Below are positions 27,634 to 35,132 of a DNA stretch of 64,000 bases, in pieces (within the stretch, counting starts at the first letter, position 1; each line of letters begins with the position of its first letter). Source of the stretch: Sphingobium sp. WTD-1 (GTDB lineage Bacteria; Pseudomonadota; Alphaproteobacteria; Sphingomonadales; Sphingomonadaceae); NCBI RefSeq assembly GCF_030128825.1, contig NZ_CP119127.1, positions 2,666,001 through 2,730,000 of the forward strand. Direction: 5' to 3'. Made by a program: the position numbers and the translations under genes. The notes under the pieces were generated by a model that did no database searches, was not told where the DNA came from, and was given only the letters and a program-made list of their open reading frames with translations.

Positions 27634-28014
27634 ATGTTCAGCCATGTGATGGTGGGATCGAATGATCTCGACGTTTCGCGCGCTTTTTATGACGCGCTGT
27701 TCGGTGCGGTCGGCGGCAAGCCGGCGATGCAGGACGACAAGGGGCGGCTGATCTACATGCATGACGGCGCGCTGTTCATGGTCACAAAACCGATCGACGG
27801 GGAGCCGGCCTGCCACGCCAATGGCGGCACGATCGGTTTCCGCATGACATCGACCGAGCAGGCCGATGCCTGGCATGCGGCCGGGGTCGCGGCGGGCGGC
27901 ACGGCTTGCGAAGATCCGCCGGGCGTGCGCGAAGGCGGCTTCGGCAAGCTCTATCTTGCCTATCTGCGCGATCCCGCCGGCAACAAGCTGTGCGGCCTGC
28001 ATCGGATCGGCTGA
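27634..28014 (+). CDS. VOC family (glyoxalase/dioxygenase-fold) protein
   Basis: A 126-residue protein beginning MFSHVMVGSNDLDVSRAFYD and ending YLRDPAGNKLCGLH, the two halves of a vicinal oxygen chelate fold. A possible metal ligand set is His4, the Glu/His region in the middle and Glu/His at the C-terminus. AGGAGAG precedes the ATG. Position between frmA and the S-formylglutathione hydrolase gene suggests a role with glutathione adducts, perhaps as a glutathione-hydroxymethyl or glyoxalase-like enzyme; this is inference. Confidence 0.88.
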   Translation: MFSHVMVGSNDLDVSRAFYDALFGAVGGKPAMQDDKGRLIYMHDGALFMVTKPIDGEPACHANGGTIGFRMTSTEQADAWHAAGVAAGGTACEDPPGVREGGFGKLYLAYLRDPAGNKLCGLHRIG

Positions 28015-28027
28015 GGAAGGAATACGG

Positions 28028-28864
28028 GTGGAAACGGTTTCGACCAACAGGGCCTTTGGCGGTATTCAGGGCGTCTATCGCCATGCTTCGCGCGAGACGG
28101 GGACGGAGATGACTTTCTCCGTCTTCGTGCCGCCGCATGCGCCCGGCGCGAAGCTGCCGGTGGTCTGGTATCTGTCCGGCCTTACCTGCACCCATGCCAA
28201 TGTGACCGAAAAGGGCGAGTTTCGCCGGGCCTGCGCGGAACTGGGGCTGATCTTCGTTGCGCCCGATACCTCGCCGCGGGGCGAGGGCGTGGCCGACGAT
28301 CCAGACGGCGCCTGGGACTTTGGCCTGGGCGCAGGCTTCTATGTCGACGCGACGCAGGCGCCCTATGCGGCCCATTATCGCATGTGGTCCTATGTGGTGC
28401 AGGAATTGCCGGCGCTGATCGCGGACCAGTTTCCCGCCGACATGGATCGCCAGTCGATCATGGGGCACAGCATGGGCGGCCATGGCGCGCTGACCGTCGG
28501 GCTGACCTATCCCGATCGTTATCGCGCCGTGTCGGCCTTTGCGCCGATCGTGGCGCCGGGGCAGGTGCCCTGGGGCGAGAAGGCACTGGGCGGCTATCTG
28601 GGCGAGGACCGGGCGGCATGGCGCAAGCATGACGCGGTCGCGCTGATCGAGGATGGCGCACGGATCGATGCGCTGCTGGTGGACCAGGGCGCGGGAGACA
28701 GCTTCCTGGAGGGGCAGCTACGCCCCCAATTGCTGCGCGCGGCCTGCGATGCGGCAGGCATCGACCTGACGCTCCATCTGCGCGAAGGCTATGACCATAG
28801 CTATTATTTCATCTCCAGCTTCATGGACGATCATCTGCGCTGGCATGCCGCGCGACTTGGCTGA
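28028..28864 (+). CDS. fghA: S-formylglutathione hydrolase
   Basis: A 278-residue esterase-D family serine hydrolase that releases formate and glutathione, completing formaldehyde oxidation. Motifs: YLSGLTCTHANVTEKGEFRR near residue 52, DTSPRGEGV, nucleophile GHSMGGHGAL near residue 144, and C-terminal YDHSYYFI supplying the catalytic His. GTG start with AGGAAGG seven bases upstream, 13 bases after the VOC gene. Confidence 0.95.
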   Translation: METVSTNRAFGGIQGVYRHASRETGTEMTFSVFVPPHAPGAKLPVVWYLSGLTCTHANVTEKGEFRRACAELGLIFVAPDTSPRGEGVADDPDGAWDFGLGAGFYVDATQAPYAAHYRMWSYVVQELPALIADQFPADMDRQSIMGHSMGGHGALTVGLTYPDRYRAVSAFAPIVAPGQVPWGEKALGGYLGEDRAAWRKHDAVALIEDGARIDALLVDQGAGDSFLEGQLRPQLLRAACDAAGIDLTLHLREGYDHSYYFISSFMDDHLRWHAARLG

Positions 28865-28884
28865 GCAATTGGGCTGATCGCGGG

Positions 28885-28907
28885 CCGTCCGGGCAAAGCC
28901 CGGATGG
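28885..28907 (+). terminator. hairpin after the formaldehyde operon
   Basis: CCGTCCGGGC and GCCCGGATGG form a ten-pair stem (one G-T pair) with loop AAA, 20 bases after the fghA stop. No T-run follows closely. Confidence 0.5.
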
Positions 28908-29085
28908 TCGCGGCACAAGATAAGCTATTTTGCCTTTCTCTATTTGATAGGTAGATAGAGTGCCGAGCGTTTCGCTCCGCGGCTTTTGAAGGATGTCAGC
29001 TTGCTCCGCGTCACCAACGGCTAAAGCGCACGGTACCCAAGCGACAACGCCCGGTTTCGTGTTCCTCCCGCACAAGGAGAAGACG

Positions 29086-29238
29086 ATGACCCATAAGCAA
29101 GCCCGTGTCCGCCAGCAGCGGCAGGACCAGATCCCGCAAGTCCATATTCCCCATAGCAGCTGGTCGCGCGTCGAGCGCAACCGCAGTGCTGAGGCCGTGC
29201 TTGCACCGGGCGATTTCTGGGCGCGATTGGGGCTGTAG
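29086..29238 (+). CDS. small hypothetical protein (50 residues)
   Basis: MTHKQARVRQQRQDQIPQVH and on to FWARLGL. A good ribosome binding site (AAGGAG, six bases before the ATG) supports it, and the frame ends cleanly. The composition is polar and rich in Arg and Gln. No family is recognised. It is isolated between the formaldehyde operon and a DUF6678 gene on the other strand. Confidence 0.5.
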   Translation: MTHKQARVRQQRQDQIPQVHIPHSSWSRVERNRSAEAVLAPGDFWARLGL

Positions 29239-29290
29239 GGCGCTCTCGCTACAGGCGCCTCTTAAGCGGCAAGTGACGTCTATAGCTTGG

Positions 29291-29620
29291 TCACAGATAG
29301 TCTGCGGTCTGGCCGTCTCGCAGATATCCGAAAACCCGAAATCCCTCGGCTGTCTCTTTGCCTGGAACGTGGATGGTCCGTAGCGCTTGCAGAACATGCG
29401 AGCGTTGTGCCGCATCATCGACCAGAATGTCGACATATTGCATCGAGGTGTAGCCGCCGGCTCGGAAATGATAATACCATTCTCGATCGATCGCAGATTG
29501 ATAGCCCGATAGATCGAATGCGCGCCAAGCTGGACTAGGTGACAGGCCGTACATGGCCAGCCGAATTTCATTCCATTTGGTGTCGTTCATGACGCGCGTG
29601 AGAGAATGACTCTGCATCAT
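29291..29620 (-). CDS. DUF6678 family protein
   Basis: A 109-residue protein. VMNDTKWNEIRLAM near residue 10, DREWYYHF near residue 45 and VPGKETAEGFRVFGY match what I recall of DUF6678, a family of unknown function. ATG at 29620 has AAAGGA upstream; the internal ATG at 29590 lies at the usual family start but lacks a ribosome binding site. The gene is AT-richer than its neighbours, which may indicate recent acquisition. It follows purU by 9 bases on the same strand. Confidence 0.7.
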   Translation of the reverse strand: MMQSHSLTRVMNDTKWNEIRLAMYGLSPSPAWRAFDLSGYQSAIDREWYYHFRAGGYTSMQYVDILVDDAAQRSHVLQALRTIHVPGKETAEGFRVFGYLRDGQTADYL

Positions 29621-29629
29621 CGCATTCCT

Positions 29630-30499
29630 TTACCGGAACACCACCGTCTTGCCGCCATTGCGCAGTACGCGCCGGTCGGCGAGCCAGTCGACGGCGCGGG
29701 CCAGCACCTGGGCCTCGATATCGCGGCCGATGCGGATCATGTCGTCGGCGGTGGCGCGATGGTCGACGCGCTCGACCGCCTGTTCGATGATCGGGCCTTC
29801 GTCGAGGTCGGCGGTGACGAAGTGGGCGGTCGCGCCGATCAGTTTGACGCCGCGCTCATGGGCGCGGTGATAGGGTCGGGCGCCCTTGAAGCCGGGCAGG
29901 AAGCTGTGATGGATGTTGACGCAGCGGCCCGCCAGCCGATCGACCAGATTTTCCGACAATACCTGCATGTAGCGGGCGAGGATCAGATATTCCGACCGGC
30001 TGCGATCGAACAGGTCGAGCAGGGCGGCCTCCTGCGCGGCCTTGTCGCCATTGGGCGGCAGCTCATGATAGGGGATGCCGTGCCATTCGGTGATGCGGCG
30101 CATGTCGGGATGGTTGGACACCACCCCCATGATGTCGACCGCCAGCGTGCCGGTCTGCCAGCGGTGCAGCAGGTCGGCGAGGCAATGCGATCCCTTCGAC
30201 ACGGCGATCAGCATGCGTGGGCGTTCGGCTGCTTCGGTCAGGCGCCAGTCCATGGCGAAGCGGGTGCCGATGTCGGCAAATTCGTCGCGCAGGCCGGCGG
30301 TGTCGAAGCGCATGCCGGTGTCCGTCGCCTCGAACGCGACGCGCATGAAGAAAAGGCCGGCCTCGCGATCGGCATATTGCTGGCTGTCGGTGATGAAGCC
30401 GCCCCGTTCGGCGAGGAACTGGCTGACCGCCGCGACGATGCCGACGCGATCGGCGCAGACCAGGGTCAATATCCAGGACGGGATGGTCTTGTCGTTCAC
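29630..30499 (-). CDS. purU: formyltetrahydrofolate deformylase
   Basis: A 289-residue enzyme that hydrolyses 10-formyl-THF to formate and THF, balancing one-carbon pools. N-terminal ACT domain (about residues 6-85, LTLVCADRVGIVAAVSQFLA) and C-terminal formyltransferase-like domain with VSNHPDM, NIHHSFLPGFKGARPYHRA near residue 214 and LDEGPIIEQ containing the catalytic Asp. GTG at 30499 is chosen, with GGGAG eight bases upstream. Link to the formaldehyde genes close by through C1 metabolism is plausible. Confidence 0.95.
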   Translation of the reverse strand: MNDKTIPSWILTLVCADRVGIVAAVSQFLAERGGFITDSQQYADREAGLFFMRVAFEATDTGMRFDTAGLRDEFADIGTRFAMDWRLTEAAERPRMLIAVSKGSHCLADLLHRWQTGTLAVDIMGVVSNHPDMRRITEWHGIPYHELPPNGDKAAQEAALLDLFDRSRSEYLILARYMQVLSENLVDRLAGRCVNIHHSFLPGFKGARPYHRAHERGVKLIGATAHFVTADLDEGPIIEQAVERVDHRATADDMIRIGRDIEAQVLARAVDWLADRRVLRNGGKTVVFR

Positions 30500-30551
30500 T
30501 CTGCGGCTCCCAGCAATGCTGCCGAGGCGTTGCCTCAAGCCGGGGCCGCGA

Positions 30552-31568
30552 TCAAGCCTTGGCGCTGGTCATGGCGAAGATGCCGGTGGCATTGCCGGTG
30601 TCGAAGGCGAGGTCCAGCCGGCCGGTATCCGGGTCGATATCGCGGCTGATGAATTCGTAGAAGGAGCCGGGCACGCTGCGCAGGTCGCTGTCGGCGAAGA
30701 GACGCTCGACGCTGTCGGCGCGGAAGGCGGTCTGGCGGACGCGACCGGTAACGGAGATTTCGAGCTTGGGCTTCATCGGCCGGTCTTCCGCCTTCAGCCG
30801 GTCGGCCAGCGCCGCGACATCGGGCACGCGGTCGGTCGCATGGTTGAAGGCATTGCCCTCGGTCGCGATCCAGGCGGCTTCGTTGGAGCGGGAGAGCAGT
30901 AGCTCATAATCGGCAAAGGCCGGCGGCTCATGCTGCCGGTCGAAGGCGGAGACGATGATCGGCAGGGCGGTGGCGGCATCATCGAAGCTGACTGGTTCGC
31001 CAGCGGCATAGCGGTCGAGCAGGGCAATGGTCGGGGCGTCGAGCGGATCGCGCGAGGTGCCGAAGATGCGGGTCGCGGCCGCGCCAAATTCCGCGTCGAA
31101 CCGGTCGACATGCAGTTCGGAGAGGAAGAATTGCGGGATCGCCTCGGGTGCGTCGACATGCGCATAGGCGCGGCCGGTCATCCTGAGGCGATCGAGCGGA
31201 TAGAGGGCGGCCATGCGATAGCCCAAGGGCAGGAAGATGCGGGTGAAGGCATCCTCGCCAGCGGGCAGGGCGCCGGTCGGTCCCTCGGCAAAGCGGATGG
31301 TGCGCAGCGCGCCATGGTCGAAGACCACCCGGCCGCCGCGCGCCAGCGTGTCGGCGACATAGGCCGCGCCGCTTGGCACCCGTGCGAGCAGGTCGTGGAA
31401 CAGGATGATGTTCATCGCCATGGCAAAGGCGGCGCGGCTGACGGTCGGGCCGCTTTGCGCGAGCAGCGCGGGATCGATTTCCAGGGCATCCAGCGCAGCC
31501 CGGCCGGCGTCTTCGCCCAGCACCGACTTGACCAGGGTGACGATGCTTCCTTCATTCTGCGACGACAT
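30552..31568 (-). CDS. DUF1338 family, 2-oxoadipate dioxygenase/decarboxylase type
   Basis: A 338-residue non-heme iron enzyme family. Members (HglS of Pseudomonas, YdcJ) convert 2-oxoadipate to 2-hydroxyglutarate in lysine breakdown. Segments seen: VVFDHGALRTIRF with a candidate iron-ligand His near residue 86, FFLSELHVDRFD near residue 153, and ATEGNAFNHATDRVPD near residue 242. ATG at 31568 follows GGAG; the longer upstream frame runs into the divergent regulator. Substrate assignment comes from the family, not from this protein. Confidence 0.85.
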   Translation of the reverse strand: MSSQNEGSIVTLVKSVLGEDAGRAALDALEIDPALLAQSGPTVSRAAFAMAMNIILFHDLLARVPSGAAYVADTLARGGRVVFDHGALRTIRFAEGPTGALPAGEDAFTRIFLPLGYRMAALYPLDRLRMTGRAYAHVDAPEAIPQFFLSELHVDRFDAEFGAAATRIFGTSRDPLDAPTIALLDRYAAGEPVSFDDAATALPIIVSAFDRQHEPPAFADYELLLSRSNEAAWIATEGNAFNHATDRVPDVAALADRLKAEDRPMKPKLEISVTGRVRQTAFRADSVERLFADSDLRSVPGSFYEFISRDIDPDTGRLDLAFDTGNATGIFAMTSAKA

Positions 31569-31581
31569 AAGAACGCTCCAC

Positions 31582-31638
31582 GATGACAGCGCCCTTATCG
31601 CAGGATAGGGTGGGTCGCGCAAATAGGGAGCTGTCATC
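31582..31638. promoter_or_regulatory. inverted repeat between DUF1338 gene and LysR regulator
   Basis: GATGACAG (31582-31589) and CTGTCATC (31631-31638) are perfect eight-base inverted arms in an 88-base divergent intergenic region. This is a likely regulator-binding or paired promoter region. The 41-base spacing is larger than a standard LysR box, so two dimer sites or DNA bending may be involved. Confidence 0.45.
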
Positions 31639-31656
31639 ACTTGATGCGGAACGGGA

Positions 31657-32556
31657 ATGGATAGGGCGCGCAAATGGCTGCCGCCGATGAGCGCGCTCAA
31701 CAGTTTCGACGCTGCCGCGACCCATGGCAGCTTTTCGCGCGCCGGGGGGGAGGTGGGGCTGACCCAGAGCGCGGTCAGTCGCCAGATCGCGCTGCTGGAG
31801 GATTGGTTGCAGACGCCCTTGTTCGACCGGGTCGGGCGACGGGTGCAACTGAACGAGGCGGGGCAGGCCTATGCCGAGGAGATCCGCCCGGCGCTCGACC
31901 GGATCCGGCGCGCGACCCGGCGGGTGGCGGCGCGGCGGGCACAGGGGGCGTTGCGGATCGCGACCCTGCCCAGTTTCGGCATGCGCTGGCTGGCGCCGCG
32001 CCTGCCGGGCCTCAGCGCGCTGCATCCCGATCTGGTGGTGGATTTCGCATCGCGGTCCGACCCGTTCGATTTCGCGCAGGAGGAGTTTGACGCGGCGATC
32101 CATTATGGCCTGCCGCAGGAATGGCCCGGCGTGGCGCAGGATTATCTGTTTCACGAGCAGATGGTGCCGGTCTGCGCGCCGGACTGGCTGGCGGCCCATG
32201 GGCTGCGGTCGCCGGCCGATCTGCTGGGCAAGCCGCTGCTGAGCCAGAGCTCGCGGCGCGACGCCTGGGCACGCTGGTTCGCGGCGGCGGGCGTCGAGGC
32301 AGGGCCATTGCCGCCGGGGCCGGCGTTCGAGCATTTCCTGATGCTGGCGCAGGCGGTGGTGGCCGGGGCGGGCGTGGCGCTGATCCCCAGCTTCCTGATC
32401 CGGCCGGAGTTGGAGGCGGGCAGCCTGGTCATCCCGTTCGATCGCCCCTTGTCGAGCGAGCAGGCCTATTATCTGGTCTATCCCACCGGGCTTGGTGGCC
32501 ATCCGGGTCTTGCACGGTTTCGCGCCTGGATGCTGGCGAGCGCGGACGCGGATTAG
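31657..32556 (+). CDS. LysR family transcriptional regulator
   Basis: A 299-residue regulator of the GcvA-like type. Winged helix-turn-helix at about residues 11-70 (LNSFDAAATHGSFSRAGGEV, then LTQSAVSRQIALLED), followed by the type 2 periplasmic-binding-like effector domain, with RIATLPSFGMRWLAPRL near residue 105. It is transcribed away from the 2-oxoadipate dioxygenase-like gene and is the obvious candidate regulator of it, perhaps responding to a lysine or adipate catabolite. An internal start at Met11 is possible. Confidence 0.92.
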   Translation: MDRARKWLPPMSALNSFDAAATHGSFSRAGGEVGLTQSAVSRQIALLEDWLQTPLFDRVGRRVQLNEAGQAYAEEIRPALDRIRRATRRVAARRAQGALRIATLPSFGMRWLAPRLPGLSALHPDLVVDFASRSDPFDFAQEEFDAAIHYGLPQEWPGVAQDYLFHEQMVPVCAPDWLAAHGLRSPADLLGKPLLSQSSRRDAWARWFAAAGVEAGPLPPGPAFEHFLMLAQAVVAGAGVALIPSFLIRPELEAGSLVIPFDRPLSSEQAYYLVYPTGLGGHPGLARFRAWMLASADAD

Positions 32557-32570
32557 GCGCCCGCGCGAGC

Positions 32571-33575
32571 TTAGTTCTTCTTCGGCATGCAGTCGGCGCC
32601 AGCGGCCTTGATGCTGCTGCACAGGCGCGAGGCGTCGGCGCTGCTGGCGATCGGTCCGGCCTGAAGGCGGGTGACGCTGCCGGCCTTGACCAGATAGGGT
32701 TGATAGCCGGAGAGGCCGCTGACCTTGCGGGTCAACTGGCTCCACAGCGCACGGGCGCGGCCTTCGTCGCCGAACGCGCCAAGCTGGACGCGCCAGTCGC
32801 CGCCGGCGGCCGGTGCTGGTGTCCTGGCGGGGGCGGGCTTGGCCGCCGCCGGTTTGGCTGGCGTTGGTTCCGGTTTGGGCGCGGCCAGTTGGGGCTTGGC
32901 GGCAGCGACTTGCGTGACGGGCGCGGGGGCTGGCTTCGTCGGTGTCGGGGAGGTCGGTCGCGGCTGCGCCGGTGCTGCCGGCAAAGTCAGGCTCGCGCTG
33001 GCCAGGCTCTTTTCCTGCGCTTCCATCGACGTCGCCAAGGCAAGGCCCTGCTTGCGCTGGTCGGCGGGGATATATTTGTCCATCTGCTGCAGGCTGGTTG
33101 TTGCCTGTGGCAGGCCGGAGGCGGAGGCGCGGGTCATCATCGCATAGGCGCGGACCCAGTCCTTGCCGACCATGTCGCCGTTGAACAGGGCGGTGCCGAC
33201 AATATATTGCGCGCGGGTTTCGCCGCGGGCGGCGGCATGCTGCAGATAGGGCATGGCCCCGGCGCGATCGCCCTGCTGGAACATCAGCAGGCCCAGATTA
33301 TCTTCGGCGCGGGCATGGCCCTGCGCCGTTGCCTTGCGATACCAGTCTACCGCGCTGTTGAGGTCGGCCGGCACGCCGCGGCCGAGCTTGTAGGCCTGGC
33401 CCAGATTGAACTGCGCATCGGGATCGCCAGCATTGGCGAGCGGGCGCCATTCGGCGATCGCCTTGGCATAATCGCCCTGCTGCCAGGCGTCGACACCGGC
33501 CTTCACATCGGCAAGGGCCGGCAAGGCGATCGCGAGCAGCGTGCCGAACGCAATGGCTCCCCAGATAGGCTTCAT
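32571..33575 (-). CDS. Sel1-repeat and SPOR-domain periplasmic protein
   Basis: A 334-residue exported protein. Signal peptide MKPIWGAIAFGTLLAIALPA ending at ALA; Sel1/TPR-like helical repeats at about residues 25-150 (DAQFNLGQAYKLGRGV, AEDNLGLLMFQQGD); a Pro/Ala/Lys-rich linker (about 190-255); and a C-terminal SPOR domain (about 260-330, WRVQLGAFGDEGRARALW). SPOR domains bind glycan strands lacking stem peptides at the division septum. ATG at 33575 is preferred: GGAG is seven bases upstream. It lies back to back with the parA-like gene. Confidence 0.9.
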   Translation of the reverse strand: MKPIWGAIAFGTLLAIALPALADVKAGVDAWQQGDYAKAIAEWRPLANAGDPDAQFNLGQAYKLGRGVPADLNSAVDWYRKATAQGHARAEDNLGLLMFQQGDRAGAMPYLQHAAARGETRAQYIVGTALFNGDMVGKDWVRAYAMMTRASASGLPQATTSLQQMDKYIPADQRKQGLALATSMEAQEKSLASASLTLPAAPAQPRPTSPTPTKPAPAPVTQVAAAKPQLAAPKPEPTPAKPAAAKPAPARTPAPAAGGDWRVQLGAFGDEGRARALWSQLTRKVSGLSGYQPYLVKAGSVTRLQAGPIASSADASRLCSSIKAAGADCMPKKN

Positions 33576-33767
33576 ATCCATGCTCCAGACCGGAAGTATT
33601 GCCCGGCACTATCGTCAAACAAGGTTAACGTCTTCTTAGCATTGCCGGGTCCATGATGTGAAACCGGGGATAGGTGATCCCCAACAAGGTTGCCAGACCA
33701 GTTAACCGAATTTTAGGCGGCGCCATGCCAAATCGTTTCGGAACTGGATTTACCTGGGGGAAGGCGC

Positions 33768-34487
33768 GTGCGCATATTGGCATTGGCATCGCAAAAAGGC
33801 GGATCGGGCAAGACGACCCTGTCCGGTCATCTGGCCGTACAGGCACAGCTGGCCGGCGCTGGTCCGGTCGTCCTGATCGACATCGATCCCCAAGGTTCGC
33901 TGGCCGACTGGTGGAACGAGCGCGAGGCCGAATATCCCGCCTTTGCCCAGACTACCGTCGCGCGGCTCGCCGCCGACCTTGAAATCCTGCGTCAGCAGGG
34001 GTTCAAGCTGGCTGTCATCGATACGCCGCCGGCGATCACCATGGCGATCCAGAGCGTCATTTCGGTTGCTGAGTTGATCGTCGTACCGACCCGGCCCAGC
34101 CCGCATGACCTGCGCGCCGTCGGTGCAACGGTCGATCTGTGCGAACGCGCCGGCAAGCCGCTGATCTTCGTCGTCAACGCTGCAACGCCCAAGGCGCGCA
34201 TCACCTCCGAAGCCGCTGTTGCTTTGTCGCAGCATGGCACGGTGGCGCCGGTGACGCTGCATCATCGCACCGATTTCGCTGCCTCGATGATCGACGGGCG
34301 CACCGTGATGGAGGTCGATCCCAAGGGCAAGTCGGCCGCCGAAGTGACGGGCCTGTGGACCTATATTTCCGACCGCCTCGAAAAGAATTTCCGCCGCACG
34401 GTCTTTTCCGTGCCCCAGAACAGCGTCGGCACTGCCGCCGCTTCACGTCCCGCCGGTGGTGGCTTCGGCCGCCGCGTCGTGCAGTAA
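33768..34487 (+). CDS. ParA family ATPase (orphan, chromosomal)
   Basis: A 239-residue ATPase of the ParA/MinD superfamily. The deviant Walker A is SQKGGSGKTT near residue 8 with the signature lysine, followed by LIDIDPQGSLADWW near residue 37 and IDTPPAI near residue 84. It lacks the N-terminal HTH of type Ia plasmid ParA proteins, so it resembles type Ib or chromosomal positioning ATPases. GTG start with GGGGAAGG upstream. The next gene encodes a ribbon-helix-helix protein, as expected for a type Ib-like pair. It is not the chromosomal parAB, since no ParB is present. Confidence 0.92.
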   Translation: MRILALASQKGGSGKTTLSGHLAVQAQLAGAGPVVLIDIDPQGSLADWWNEREAEYPAFAQTTVARLAADLEILRQQGFKLAVIDTPPAITMAIQSVISVAELIVVPTRPSPHDLRAVGATVDLCERAGKPLIFVVNAATPKARITSEAAVALSQHGTVAPVTLHHRTDFAASMIDGRTVMEVDPKGKSAAEVTGLWTYISDRLEKNFRRTVFSVPQNSVGTAAASRPAGGGFGRRVVQ

Positions 34488-34502
34488 GAAAAGGGGGCTA
34501 TC

Positions 34503-35099
34503 ATGGCTGAAGCCAAACCGATCGCTTCCCTGACGTCCGGCCTGCTGGCGCGCAAGGGCGCTGCCACGCCGGCGATGCGCCGCCCGATGCTGGGCTTTGG
34601 CCGCCCGACCAATGGTGGCATGGTGTCCGACGATCTGGGCTGGAACGACATGGGTTTCGATGTGCCGATGCACGATGACGAGCCTGCCGCACCGACCGCG
34701 CCCGTCGCCACCGGCCTGACGCCGATGAGCGTGGTGCTCGCGCCGGTTTCGGTGCCGGCGGTCGTGACCGAACGCGAGGAATTGGCCGAGCGCGTGGCGC
34801 AGGTTGTTGTGCCGGAGACGGTGGAGGCCGAGCCGGAACCGTCCGAACTGGTGATGGCTGCCAAGCCGATGCGGGCAAAGCCGGCGCCGGTGCGCGCTGG
34901 GCCGCCCAAGGCGATGGCGGTCGACAACGCACGCAAGGCGGCCTTCACGCTGCGGCTGGACGCGGGCCGTCATCTCAAGCTGCGTCTGGCGGCGGCGGTG
35001 ACCGGCCGGTCGGCGCAACAGGTTGTTACCGAAGCACTGGATGCTTTCCTCGAAGGGCTGCCCGAGATTGATCGGCTTGCCCAGCAATTGCCGCACTGA
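34503..35099 (+). CDS. ribbon-helix-helix-like partner protein of ParA
   Basis: A 198-residue protein. The N-terminal 150 residues are low in complexity and rich in Pro, Ala, Val and Glu, and look disordered. The C-terminal 45 residues, beginning AAFTLRLDAGRHLKLRLAAA and followed by VTGRSAQQVVTEALDAFL, have the beta-alpha-alpha pattern of a ribbon-helix-helix DNA-binding domain. Such proteins pair with type Ib ParA ATPases as centromere-binding proteins or cargo adaptors. It follows parA by 15 bases. The domain call rests on pattern only. Confidence 0.75.
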   Translation: MAEAKPIASLTSGLLARKGAATPAMRRPMLGFGRPTNGGMVSDDLGWNDMGFDVPMHDDEPAAPTAPVATGLTPMSVVLAPVSVPAVVTEREELAERVAQVVVPETVEAEPEPSELVMAAKPMRAKPAPVRAGPPKAMAVDNARKAAFTLRLDAGRHLKLRLAAAVTGRSAQQVVTEALDAFLEGLPEIDRLAQQLPH

Positions 35100-35132
35100 C
35101 GCGGCGATCTTTGATTATAGGTGGGTAAGGTC

